From positions 1-64,000 of the forward strand of contig CAZFBK010000002.1 in assembly GCA_964517065.1 (NCBI GenBank): a DNA stretch of 64,000 nt. The letters are read 5' to 3'. How positions within the stretch are numbered: position 1 is the first letter of the stretch; the number at the start of each line of letters is the position of its first letter. Positions 46,737 through 53,696 of this stretch are shown here, piece by piece. The stretch comes from CAYYYA01 sp964517065. Lineage in GTDB: Bacteria > Patescibacteriota > Patescibacteriia > UBA1558 > 2-01-FULL-52-15. The notes beneath the pieces were generated by a model. That model searched no databases and was not told where the DNA came from. It worked only from the letters and a program-made list of their open reading frames with translations. The position numbers and the translations under genes were made by a program.

Positions 46737-47201
46737 TTAGGCGAAGTGGGCGAAGGCTTTGTTAGCTTCTGCCATGCGTTGGACATCTTCTTTTTTCTTC
46801 ATGGCATCGCCTTCGTTATTGGCGGCGTTGATCAACTCTTCAGCCAGCTTCATAGCCATTGGTTTACCCTTTTTGCTGCGGGCAGCGTTGATAATCCATT
46901 GATGAGCGAGAATAGTCTTGCGGTCACCAATGACGAGAATAGGTACCTGATAGTTGGCACCACCGATACGACGGCCTTTCAGCTCGAGGCTGGGACCGAC
47001 ATTACGGATAGCCTGATCATAGACTTCCAGAGGATCACGCTTGGTCTTAGCTGAGATAATATCAAAGGCATCGTAGAGAATACCTTGTGCTACAGATTTC
47101 TTACCGCGTTCCATCAGACGATTGATGAGTTTAGCCAAATCAAGGCGGTTAAATTTACCGTCGGCTTTGATAATTCGTTTTGGTGCTTTTTTTCCTCGCA
47201 T
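46737..47201 (-). CDS. rpsG: 30S ribosomal protein uS7
   Basis: 154 aa. RLDLAKLINRLMERGKKSVAQGILYDAFDII, NVGPSLELKGRRIGGANYQVP and the C-terminal ADVQRMAEANKAFAHF-type end are canonical. Separated from rpsL by a 90-base themed hairpin. Confidence 0.97.
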   Translation of the reverse strand: MRGKKAPKRIIKADGKFNRLDLAKLINRLMERGKKSVAQGILYDAFDIISAKTKRDPLEVYDQAIRNVGPSLELKGRRIGGANYQVPILVIGDRKTILAHQWIINAARSKKGKPMAMKLAEELINAANNEGDAMKKKEDVQRMAEANKAFAHFA

Positions 47202-47203
47202 AG

Positions 47204-47289
47204 ATTAGTTGGTAGTGAGTAGTGAGTAGTGAGTAGGCCGGAAGCTATGGTTGCTTCTACAAACTACTCACTACCAACTACAAACTAGT
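47204..47289. repeat. Themed hairpin between rpsL and rpsG; shares 31 bp with 18295
   Basis: TAGTTGGTAGTGAGTAGTGAGTAGTGAGTAG on one side and CTACAAACTACTCACTACC... on the other. The 31 bases 47257-47287 equal 18295-18325 exactly. No U-run. Confidence 0.9.
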
Positions 47290-47291
47290 TA

Positions 47292-47717
47292 TTATTTCTT
47301 AGCTTTCTCTCGCTTGGCTCCGTAGAGACTGCGACCCTGCTTGCGGCCTTGGACACCTTGAGTATCATAGACACCACGAACGATATGATAACGCACACCT
47401 GGCAAATCTTTGACCTTACCACCGCGCAACATTACCACAGAGTGCTCTTGTAAATTATGACCGACGCCAGGAATGTAGGCGGTCACTTCCTGACCATTGG
47501 ATAAACGTACACGAGCAATCTTACGCAAAGCTGAGTTTGGTTTCTTCGGGGTCATGGTGGTTACTTTGACACAAACTCCGCGTTTGAACGGGCTGCCCTG
47601 AGGCAATTCGCGTTTGGTACGTCGTAAACTATTCAAAGTTGTACGCAAAGCAGGAGTCTTGGATTTCTTTTTGAAACTCTTACGAGCTTGTCGTAGCAAT
47701 TGACCGGCTGTAGGCAT
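47292..47717 (-). CDS. rpsL: 30S ribosomal protein uS12
   Basis: 141 aa. Decoding-centre loops TTMTPKKPNSALRKIARVRLSNGQEV and YIPGVGHNLQEHSVVMLRGG are intact, with the Lys of PKKPNSA where streptomycin-resistance mutations occur in other bacteria. First gene of the str cluster. Confidence 0.98.
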   Translation of the reverse strand: MPTAGQLLRQARKSFKKKSKTPALRTTLNSLRRTKRELPQGSPFKRGVCVKVTTMTPKKPNSALRKIARVRLSNGQEVTAYIPGVGHNLQEHSVVMLRGGKVKDLPGVRYHIVRGVYDTQGVQGRKQGRSLYGAKREKAKK

Positions 47718-47821
47718 GACTGTTATTAGATGTATAAATAAAAAAATGGTATCGAACAGGGCTAGAGTCCTAGGGTTTAACCTTTTTGGACTTGCTCTAA
47801 ATTATCATAAGCCAAGGTTTT

Positions 47822-47861
47822 GGTCAAGTAGCCGCGTAATATATTACGCGGCTACTTGACC
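47822..47861. repeat. 40-bp perfect palindrome
   Basis: GGTCAAGTAGCCGCGTAATA followed directly by its exact reverse complement, with no loop. It lies between rpsL and the site-2 protease gene. The central CGTAATATATTACG and flanking GTAGC/GCTAC recur at 7427-7454. It could terminate transcription, bind a dimer or be a mobile palindrome. Confidence 0.95.
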
Positions 47862-47873
47862 CGTTCACCATAA

Positions 47874-48524
47874 TTACCCCAACAGGGACGGTAGCCCTAG
47901 CAATTTCAAGAGGAAATTGACGATTGTCTCAAATAAAGGGATACCAGTCAGATCTAGAAATATCAATAAACCGATCAATAAGAAGAAGCCGTTTTTTTGT
48001 AGCCAGAGAGCTAAATTGTCATATTTTGCTGGCAAAAGACTGAAGAGAACCTTCGAGCCGTCGAGCGGTGGGATGGGCAGCAGATTAAAAACTCCGAGCA
48101 ACAAGCTATAGATTATGATATAAGCCAAAAATACCAACAGATAGCTCTCATCCGAAACCATACTAACGACACCTCTCAACACCAACGAAAACAGAATCGC
48201 GGTAATAAAGTTTGATATTGGTCCCGCCAAGGCTACCGCGGCCGATCCCCACTTACGCCAGCGCAGGTTATAAGGGTTAAAAGGTACTGGCTTGCCCCAG
48301 CCAAAACCAACAAATAGAAGCATCAAAGTGCCAACTCCATCCAAGTGCGCCAATGGATTGAGTGTTAATCTGCCCTCATGCTCAGCCGTATGATCACCAA
48401 GACTATAGGCTGCCACGGCGTGAGAAAACTCATGAATAGCAATGACAATCATCAGGACCAGAAGCATAATGGCGGCTTCTATCCAACTGAAGGCTTCGGG
48501 ATGCAATAACCATTGATATAGCAT
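47874..48524 (-). CDS. Site-2 protease family membrane metalloprotease (M50)
   Basis: 216 aa intramembrane zinc protease. HEFSH at residues 31-35 in IAIHEFSHAVAAYSLGD gives two zinc ligands and the catalytic Glu; NLLPIPPLDGSKVLF supplies the N-x-x-P-x-x-x-LDG motif. Four to five helices and no PDZ domain: the compact YwhC/FtsH-type-unrelated group common in bacteria. The substrate is unknown, possibly anti-sigma factors or signal peptides. Confidence 0.9.
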   Translation of the reverse strand: MLYQWLLHPEAFSWIEAAIMLLVLMIVIAIHEFSHAVAAYSLGDHTAEHEGRLTLNPLAHLDGVGTLMLLFVGFGWGKPVPFNPYNLRWRKWGSAAVALAGPISNFITAILFSLVLRGVVSMVSDESYLLVFLAYIIIYSLLLGVFNLLPIPPLDGSKVLFSLLPAKYDNLALWLQKNGFFLLIGLLIFLDLTGIPLFETIVNFLLKLLGLPSLLG

Positions 48525-48606
48525 GTAGGTTTGACAAATGTATAATTATTTTCTATAATCGCAACAGTTTAATAAGTATACCCGATTATTCAAGTAAATC
48601 AATTCT

Positions 48607-48774
48607 ATGGCACAATTCTGTGATATCTGCGGTCGTGGACCACAAACGGCTAACAGCAGAAGTAAATCAAACATTGCTACCAAACGCCGCCAAAAGATCA
48701 ACATCCAAAGCAAGACAGTAGCTGGTAAGAGACTCAGCGTCTGCACCAAGTGCATCAAGACCATGGCAAAATAA
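48607..48774 (+). CDS. rpmB: 50S ribosomal protein bL28
   Basis: ATG 48607 to TAA 48772 encodes 55 aa: FCDICGRGPQTANSRSKSNIATKRRQKINIQ, then VCTKCIKTMAK. The two C-x-x-C pairs are the zinc-binding form of bL28, and GPQTANSRSKSN is the signature. Somewhat short (usually 60-78 aa). It runs rightward between two leftward genes and ends in its own terminator. Confidence 0.93.
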   Translation: MAQFCDICGRGPQTANSRSKSNIATKRRQKINIQSKTVAGKRLSVCTKCIKTMAK

Positions 48775-48783
48775 CTATGATCT

Positions 48784-48813
48784 AAAAACTATCCTTCGCG
48801 GATAGTTTTTGTT
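48784..48813 (+). terminator. rpmB terminator
   Basis: AAACTATCC-TTCG-CGGATAGTTTTTGTTT, a TTCG-loop hairpin with a T-run; its end coincides with the stop of the convergent gene at 48813. Confidence 0.85.
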
Positions 48814-49193
48814 TAGGTGAAAATTTTCTTACGCTTTGGTTTACCGTCGTCGTGATCCAAAGGCGGAATACTATGAATAAACCAACCGACAATAGATGTC
48901 AACCCCAAAGCTGTCAGAGCCGATGTAGTGTCTACCATATAGACAACGGGCACAACCGTAATCAGAATCCAGAAAATAAAAGCGTTAAGAATCAATAAAG
49001 CCAACAAATAGATAGCGATAGTATACGGGATCTTCAACCACGGTAGGACCGGCTTCAGACCGGCATTAAGCAGAGTGATAAGCAGAGCAACAATGACTGA
49101 GTCACGAACGGTTTGCACTCCGAAACCAGGTATCAACTGTAAGATAAAGGTGATCAGTGAGATTGAGATGGCCCAACGCCAGATAGTATCCAT
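48813..49193 (-). CDS. Four-helix phage-holin-superfamily-IV-like membrane protein
   Basis: 126 aa from ATG 49193 with four predicted helices and the pattern of the 'mycobacterial 4TM phage holin, superfamily IV' family (VIVALLITLLNAGLKPVL ... LPIT-like second half LALLILNAFIFWILITVVP). Despite the name, members are widespread chromosomal membrane proteins and not evidence of a prophage. The short basic C-terminus is KPKRKKIF. Function unknown. Confidence 0.7.
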   Translation of the reverse strand: MDTIWRWAISISLITFILQLIPGFGVQTVRDSVIVALLITLLNAGLKPVLPWLKIPYTIAIYLLALLILNAFIFWILITVVPVVYMVDTTSALTALGLTSIVGWFIHSIPPLDHDDGKPKRKKIFT

Positions 49194-49261
49194 GACAATA
49201 GTATAGCATAATTTTATCAAGTGTTCATCCGAAAAGCTTCCGTGTCAACCCAGTATAAAAT

Positions 49262-49312
49262 CTGTATAAATAAAAACCAGTCCTGTTAGATCTATACTTC
49301 TAACGGGACTGG
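49262..49312 (-). terminator. Terminator of the 49367-51100 gene
   Basis: Read leftward, CCAGTCC-c-GTTAGA...TCTAAC-a-GGACTGG followed by TTTTTATTTAT. About 55 bases past the stop codon of the secreted protein gene. Confidence 0.85.
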
Positions 49313-49366
49313 CTGACGTGATACCTAGCTGTAATTAATTATTCCATTGTTTTATTTTTTGTTTTT

Positions 49367-51100
49367 TTAATGTTTAGTAACGGCAACGCGCGTTGTCCCC
49401 GTCAGCTGCTTCCTCCAAGCCACCGCCGGAATCGTCGGATGAACTCCACCGGTATCATGGCGTAAGGTTTGCTCTAACTCCGATAATCTATAGCCACCAT
49501 AGACATAAGCATCTTGCACAACCTGCCAACTGGCTACAGACATACCTGATTTATAAAACCGTAAGGCTTGCTGTACTGTCTTAATCTTATGTTTGATTAC
49601 TGGGTCAACTGCTTCCAACCCTCGATCAATGGTTTGACCATACTTCTCATGTGAGGTCACTGTGACTGGGGCAGTAATTATATTTTTATTATCAGGCGAC
49701 TCAACGAAAACTGATGTTGATGAAATATCCAGGCCGCACGTTTCATACTCGAAGCTATGATCCTGGAAGTAGCTCCAGACACGACGTGGATTCCCATGGG
49801 TATTCATCTGCCAGTCTTCATCTCCAGATCCCGGCGTATACCACGGTGACCAAGTGCCAGAATCCCACCAAATACGATAACGTAAAATATCGTGATGCGG
49901 AATATTCAAACCAAGATCCTGCCAAAATGTTGTACTAAGTGGTTTACTATCAACCACACGACAACTTGGATTTTGTAATTTTAAATTCAATAATCGATTC
50001 TCATCGGCCCGCAGATCTTTGACCGTACGAACTGTATAGTCGTCTGAAGTATAGTTACTGTTCAATAAGCGAAGGCGTACATGATAGAGCGTCTCAGCCT
50101 GCAGTCCCTGAATCAACGTACTGTAGGTACTACTGGCGACAGTGACATCCTGCGACCAAAGATAGCTGCCCGGATGATCGACCGTATAATAATCAGGTGC
50201 CACATCGACTACTGCTGGTATAACTGCTGTGACATTTTTTATTTCAAAAGATATTGCTGTTGAAGTGGCCTGTGTATCGCTAATACTAAAGTTAATGATC
50301 TCTGGAGCTTGCTTCCGATCACCTACTGTCACATCAAGCGTAGAAACATTATTAGTTTCATCGCCCTCATTTACTTGATCATCATAATCAGCGGCTATAA
50401 TGAGACTATAATTTCCCTGTGTCAGTGTATCGCAGTGTGCAAATATATTAGTGTCCAATAAAATTGTTTCCGTCGTCTGACCGGGAATAGAAGTTGTGTG
50501 ATCATATTGAGCGAAACAACTGTAGCCCAAATAAACTCCTACAGTCTCATCACTTTGTGAAATGAGTAAACTGATAGAAAAATTATTTGTAATCGGTTCT
50601 TGTCCTTGATTGGTAATTTGTAAATCTAAACCTTTGGCTCCAAGCAATGGTTGTGATCCGTCGTACCACTGGAAGCTAGGGCGAAATTGTAAATGCGTGA
50701 TAGCCAGATCAGCTTGTGTCGGACTATTAAATAATAGATGCGGACCGACTACCTGCTCGCCTTCGGGTGTAGTACTGACAACATGATAATGATACAGGGT
50801 ATTCGGTATCAGTTGTGAGAGCATTACACTATGATCAAGCGTCAAACTATTGACACGAACTTTTTGTGAAAATGAATCATCAGTACTGTACTCAACAGTA
50901 CTGTCGCTGAAGACATTACTCTTCCAGTGCATCTCCATCAGTCCGGCGGGGGTGACAGTAGCAGTGACATCAGTAAGAGACAACGGCTCAGCTACAGCCA
51001 AACTAGACTGAATACAGGTAGTAGCGATGATGATGAGTAAAAATAAAAAACCGACCAGTGAGGCGAGCGGTTGTCTTGGATTGTTTTTGCCTGAATGCAT
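49367..51100 (-). CDS. Large secreted surface protein with FN3- and CARDB-like domains
   Basis: 577 aa. Basic N-terminus and signal helix (SLVGFLFLLIIIATTCIQSSLAVA). About residues 42-120 read as a fibronectin-type-III-like domain (TVTPAGLMEMHWKSNVFSDSTVEYSTD ... LIPNTLYHYHVVSTT). 132-255 resembles CARDB (DLAITHLQFRPSFQW ... LIIAADYDDQVNEGDETNNVSTLDV). A second FN3-like unit follows (LQAETLYHVRLRLLNSN). The C-terminal part has Trp/Tyr-rich sequence (RYRIWWDSGTWSPWYTPGSGDEDWQ). Probably displayed on the cell surface; binding partner unknown. Long leader upstream. Confidence 0.75.
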   Translation of the reverse strand: MHSGKNNPRQPLASLVGFLFLLIIIATTCIQSSLAVAEPLSLTDVTATVTPAGLMEMHWKSNVFSDSTVEYSTDDSFSQKVRVNSLTLDHSVMLSQLIPNTLYHYHVVSTTPEGEQVVGPHLLFNSPTQADLAITHLQFRPSFQWYDGSQPLLGAKGLDLQITNQGQEPITNNFSISLLISQSDETVGVYLGYSCFAQYDHTTSIPGQTTETILLDTNIFAHCDTLTQGNYSLIIAADYDDQVNEGDETNNVSTLDVTVGDRKQAPEIINFSISDTQATSTAISFEIKNVTAVIPAVVDVAPDYYTVDHPGSYLWSQDVTVASSTYSTLIQGLQAETLYHVRLRLLNSNYTSDDYTVRTVKDLRADENRLLNLKLQNPSCRVVDSKPLSTTFWQDLGLNIPHHDILRYRIWWDSGTWSPWYTPGSGDEDWQMNTHGNPRRVWSYFQDHSFEYETCGLDISSTSVFVESPDNKNIITAPVTVTSHEKYGQTIDRGLEAVDPVIKHKIKTVQQALRFYKSGMSVASWQVVQDAYVYGGYRLSELEQTLRHDTGGVHPTIPAVAWRKQLTGTTRVAVTKH

Positions 51101-51215
51101 ATGTGAAGCTTAGGTATCCTAAGTAACATCTGCAGTCCAGCCGTCACGCTGGAGGCTTTGCCCTATTTGCTAAGCATTTAGGGCGAGCCAAACAAAAACA
51201 AATCAATCAATATCC
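51101..51215 (-). promoter_or_regulatory. Structured 5' leader of the surface-protein gene
   Basis: Read leftward: GGCTCGCCCTA...TAGGGCAAAGCC (near 51154-51189), then CCAGC-N6-GCTGG (51138-51153), then CTTAGGATACCTAAG (51109-51124) just before the ATG. Three consecutive stems, the last able to hide the start region. Riboswitch-like in appearance, but I cannot assign a class. Confidence 0.45.
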
Positions 51216-51243
51216 TTATATTATCACATCTAAATGAAAAAGT

Positions 51244-51350
51244 CAACCCCGTTAGAGTTTTATCTCTAACAGGATCAAAACATCACCCTCCGCTAAAGCT
51301 CTGGGTGATTGTCTTTATTAGGTTTTCGTTCCGCCAAGCGGAACGATGAA
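51244..51350. terminator. Hairpin cluster upstream of the surface-protein gene
   Basis: CCCCGTTAGAG-ttttat-CTCTAACAGG (51248-51273); ATCACCC-N14-GGGTGAT followed by TGTCTTTATT (51282-51319, rightward terminator-like); and CGTTCCGC-caa-GCGGAACG (51328-51346). No gene between them. Confidence 0.55.
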
Positions 51351-51361
51351 TTATAGAGGAC

Positions 51362-51558
51362 AAAAAAATCCCCATCAAACCAACTGCTACTTCTAGATAA
51401 TAGCTCGGTCTAGGAGATTTTCATACTGTCCTACGTCCAACGCTTGAATTACCCCTTATGATAGGTGGGTGCCCGCAGCTATCTCCCACAGGAGATACAC
51501 GATATAAGACTCCCAAGGCAAGGGTTGTAGAGCATATTCGCACGCCTTCGATAGAACT
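51362..51558 (-). ncRNA. Candidate structured small RNA of about 197 nt (6S-like size)
   Basis: No ORF is seen here, but on the minus strand there is TTGTCA (51588-51593), 17-bp spacer, TATTCT (51565-51570), predicting a start near 51558, and GGGGATTTTTTTG ending at 51362. Inside, TATCTCC-tgt-GGGAGATA forms a perfect hairpin, with ACCCTT/AAGGGGT further out. Size and orphan promoter/terminator layout fit a 6S-type RNA, but I could not confirm the 6S bubble. It is a transcript candidate rather than an identified RNA. Confidence 0.45.
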
Positions 51559-51564
51559 GACTTT

Positions 51565-51593
51565 AGAATAGCACGGGCGCTAACCTGTGACAA
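51565..51593 (-). promoter_or_regulatory. Promoter of the candidate small RNA
   Basis: Minus-strand TTGTCA-17-TATTCT at 51593-51565. The nearest downstream feature in that direction is the non-coding region ending in seven T at 51368-51362. Confidence 0.6.
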
Positions 51594-51623
51594 CCGCTAT
51601 AAAAACCCGAAATCCTAAACACG

Positions 51624-51656
51624 CCCGTCTCGCCGTAGCGAAGCCGAGGCGGAAAA
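51624..51656. repeat. 33-bp dispersed repeat (inverted copy of 3940)
   Basis: Exact reverse complement of 3940-3972. Located in the gene-free region between ndk and the candidate RNA, again flanked by low-complexity sequence. The remainder to 51791 contains a TCAAGACATC...GATGTTTTGA stem that could terminate ndk. Confidence 0.85.
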
Positions 51657-51791
51657 TCCGAAGGGAACTTTAAATTATAAATTCGAAATAACAAAAAAAC
51701 TCAAGACATCTTATGCATCACGGATTGATGTTTTGAGTTTCTTATTTTTGGTTTGAGATTTCTTTAGGATTTCGGATTTCGAGTTTCGAAT

Positions 51792-52388
51792 TTATTCGAA
51801 CATGATTGCCTCATCCGCACGTCGGTAAGAATACAATTCGTTCTCATGAAACCATAATTGAATCTCATATTTTGCTTCTTCCAAATTTCCAGAAGCGTGT
51901 ACAAGATTTCTGACGGGACGCTTCTTGGTATTTGCCAAGGCTGGAGAGTCAATAGAAAAATCTCCGCGAATTGTCCCAGGTTGTGCGAAGACTGGTAAGG
52001 TCGCACCGACAATCATACGAATACTATCAATAGCATGTACCCCTTCAAACACCATAGCCATGACCGGACCCGAGCTGAGGAATTCCATATTCCAGCTGTT
52101 GACCATCTTGCCGAGGGTGACAGGATCCATCGTACCTAATTCTTCATTAGCATCCATACCGTACTTGGCGTACGTCTCCAAAGTTTTCTTGCCGATATTT
52201 TCTAATAGCTCAGTACGAGAATCAGGATAATGTTTCGCCACTAGCTCCTTATCGACATGAATCATTTTGGCGCCGATTATTTTCAAACCGGCTTTTTCAA
52301 ACCGGCTGATAATCTCTCCAATTAATCCGCGTTGCACGCCATCTGGTTTGACTAAGACTAAACTTCTTTCAATGATTGAGTCTCCCAT
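51792..52388 (-). CDS. ndk: Nucleoside-diphosphate kinase, long form
   Basis: 198 aa from ATG 52388 (MGDSIIERSLVLVKPDGVQRGLIGEIISRFEKAGLKI). It phosphorylates NDPs through the active-site His in RNLVHASGN. Compared with the usual 140-150 aa it has an insertion of about 35-40 residues after HYPDSRTELLENIG (KKTLETYAKYGMDANEELGTMD...) before the GPVMAMVFEG segment; such long forms are known in some archaea and CPR as I recall. Start in AATAATTATATG, no SD. Downstream of the CheY-like gene with a 4-base gap. Confidence 0.95.
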   Translation of the reverse strand: MGDSIIERSLVLVKPDGVQRGLIGEIISRFEKAGLKIIGAKMIHVDKELVAKHYPDSRTELLENIGKKTLETYAKYGMDANEELGTMDPVTLGKMVNSWNMEFLSSGPVMAMVFEGVHAIDSIRMIVGATLPVFAQPGTIRGDFSIDSPALANTKKRPVRNLVHASGNLEEAKYEIQLWFHENELYSYRRADEAIMFE

Positions 52389-52392
52389 ATAA

Positions 52393-52770
52393 TTATTGTG
52401 GTAGTAATGTTTTAACTTTGGCAACAACTTCAGACGGTGTAATATTGGCTTTAACCAAATACCCCACTGCCCCGAGCTCATTACCCTTCTTCACGTCTTC
52501 ATCCTGACCGAGATTGGTCAATAGCAATACAGGAATATTTTTGGTATTAGGATTTTCTTTTAGTTTTTTCAGCACGGTGAAACCATCCATCTTCGGCATG
52601 ATGACATCAAGAAGAATAAAATCTGGCTTTTCTTTATCAGCCATTTGTAAACCTTCTTCTCCGTTATTAGCTTTGATCAAAGTAAAACCGTCATTTTGAA
52701 ATTTTACTTGATACATATTGGACAACATTTCCTCGTCTTCCACGAGTAGGATACGCTTTAGTTCTGCCAT
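52393..52770 (-). CDS. Stand-alone response-regulator receiver (CheY-like)
   Basis: 125 aa, a single receiver domain: acidic pair Glu11-Asp12, phosphoacceptor Asp55 in LLDVIMP, Thr in LLLTN and Lys in GYLVKA. No output domain and no adjacent histidine kinase, so signal and target are unknown. It lies between ndk and the ComEC metallo-beta-lactamase gene on the same strand. Confidence 0.95.
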   Translation of the reverse strand: MAELKRILLVEDEEMLSNMYQVKFQNDGFTLIKANNGEEGLQMADKEKPDFILLDVIMPKMDGFTVLKKLKENPNTKNIPVLLLTNLGQDEDVKKGNELGAVGYLVKANITPSEVVAKVKTLLPQ

Positions 52771-52775
52771 AGGAT

Positions 52776-53696
52776 TTATATTATATTAACTTTTTTGAGT
52801 ATACCCAAAAAGAGGTTGTTTGGCAAGTCTGCGGTGGGATACCAGCGCCAGCTACTGGTCGTCAGTTCTAGCGTCATACTACCAGTATCAATAGTGGAAA
52901 TAATCTGACAATTAACGTCATGTAAACGTTTCAAGGTATCGGCGTGAGGATGACCATAGCTGTTATCTTTGCCAGCGGAGATCAGACAAAGCTTCGGCTG
53001 TACCGCTGCCAAAAAATCCGCAGCGGAAGAATTCTTGCTGCCATGATGACCAACTTTCAAAACCTCTGCTTCCACAGTCTGACCTGATTGTAAAATACTT
53101 TGCTCTTGTGCACTCGGCAAATCTCCCGTCAGAAGTACATCCTCAGAGCCCCAGCTCAAACGTCCAACAAGTGAAGCTTCATTTCTTTGTCCCGACTGGT
53201 AGCGCACTGGCCAGAGCCAATGCAAACTAACACCAGAATCCCAATGATATTCTTCGCCCTGACGAATCAGATGCAAAGGCACGCCCCGGTCTCGCAATGT
53301 CCTGATCAAAGACTGATAGGAGGCGGCCGAGTTATCCAGATCACCGTTGAACCAGAATTCACCTATCTGATATTTTCTGACTACACTCTCCAGCCCTCCG
53401 TAATGATCGAGATCGCTATGCGTCAAAACCAGATAATCAATCTGACGCTGCCACCAAGGTATCACCTGAGACAAACGATTCGTCACCTGATTATCCTTGC
53501 CCCCGTCTATCAGTATCGTGATATTCTCAGGCGTGCGAACAAATATACTATCACCCTGACCAATATCTAAAGTGGTAACAGTCAACTTCTGTGACGATGA
53601 AGCTGGAATACTCGGTGGAGCTAACACAAGAATCACCGCTATCAAGAGCAGTCCGACAATCACAATAAGACTAAGATTTTTTTCTGCTGGACGCAT
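52776..53696 (-). CDS. ComEC-type metallo-beta-lactamase protein (separate C-terminal part)
   Basis: 306 aa: one N-terminal transmembrane helix (residues 9-25), then an MBL fold with LDIGQGDSIFV, HSDLDHYGG, LLTGD, VGHHGSKNSS and SAGKDNSYGHPH. In typical ComEC this domain is fused behind the channel and is thought to degrade the non-transported strand. Here it is a separate gene whose start overlaps the end of the channel gene by 26 bases, indicating coupled synthesis. Confidence 0.9.
   Translation of the reverse strand: MRPAEKNLSLIVIVGLLLIAVILVLAPPSIPASSSQKLTVTTLDIGQGDSIFVRTPENITILIDGGKDNQVTNRLSQVIPWWQRQIDYLVLTHSDLDHYGGLESVVRKYQIGEFWFNGDLDNSAASYQSLIRTLRDRGVPLHLIRQGEEYHWDSGVSLHWLWPVRYQSGQRNEASLVGRLSWGSEDVLLTGDLPSAQEQSILQSGQTVEAEVLKVGHHGSKNSSAADFLAAVQPKLCLISAGKDNSYGHPHADTLKRLHDVNCQIISTIDTGSMTLELTTSSWRWYPTADLPNNLFLGILKKVNII

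Noticed and set aside
48813..49193. Prophage signal from a 'holin' family hit
   Set aside because: Holin superfamily IV-type proteins are common chromosomal membrane proteins; no other phage gene is near.
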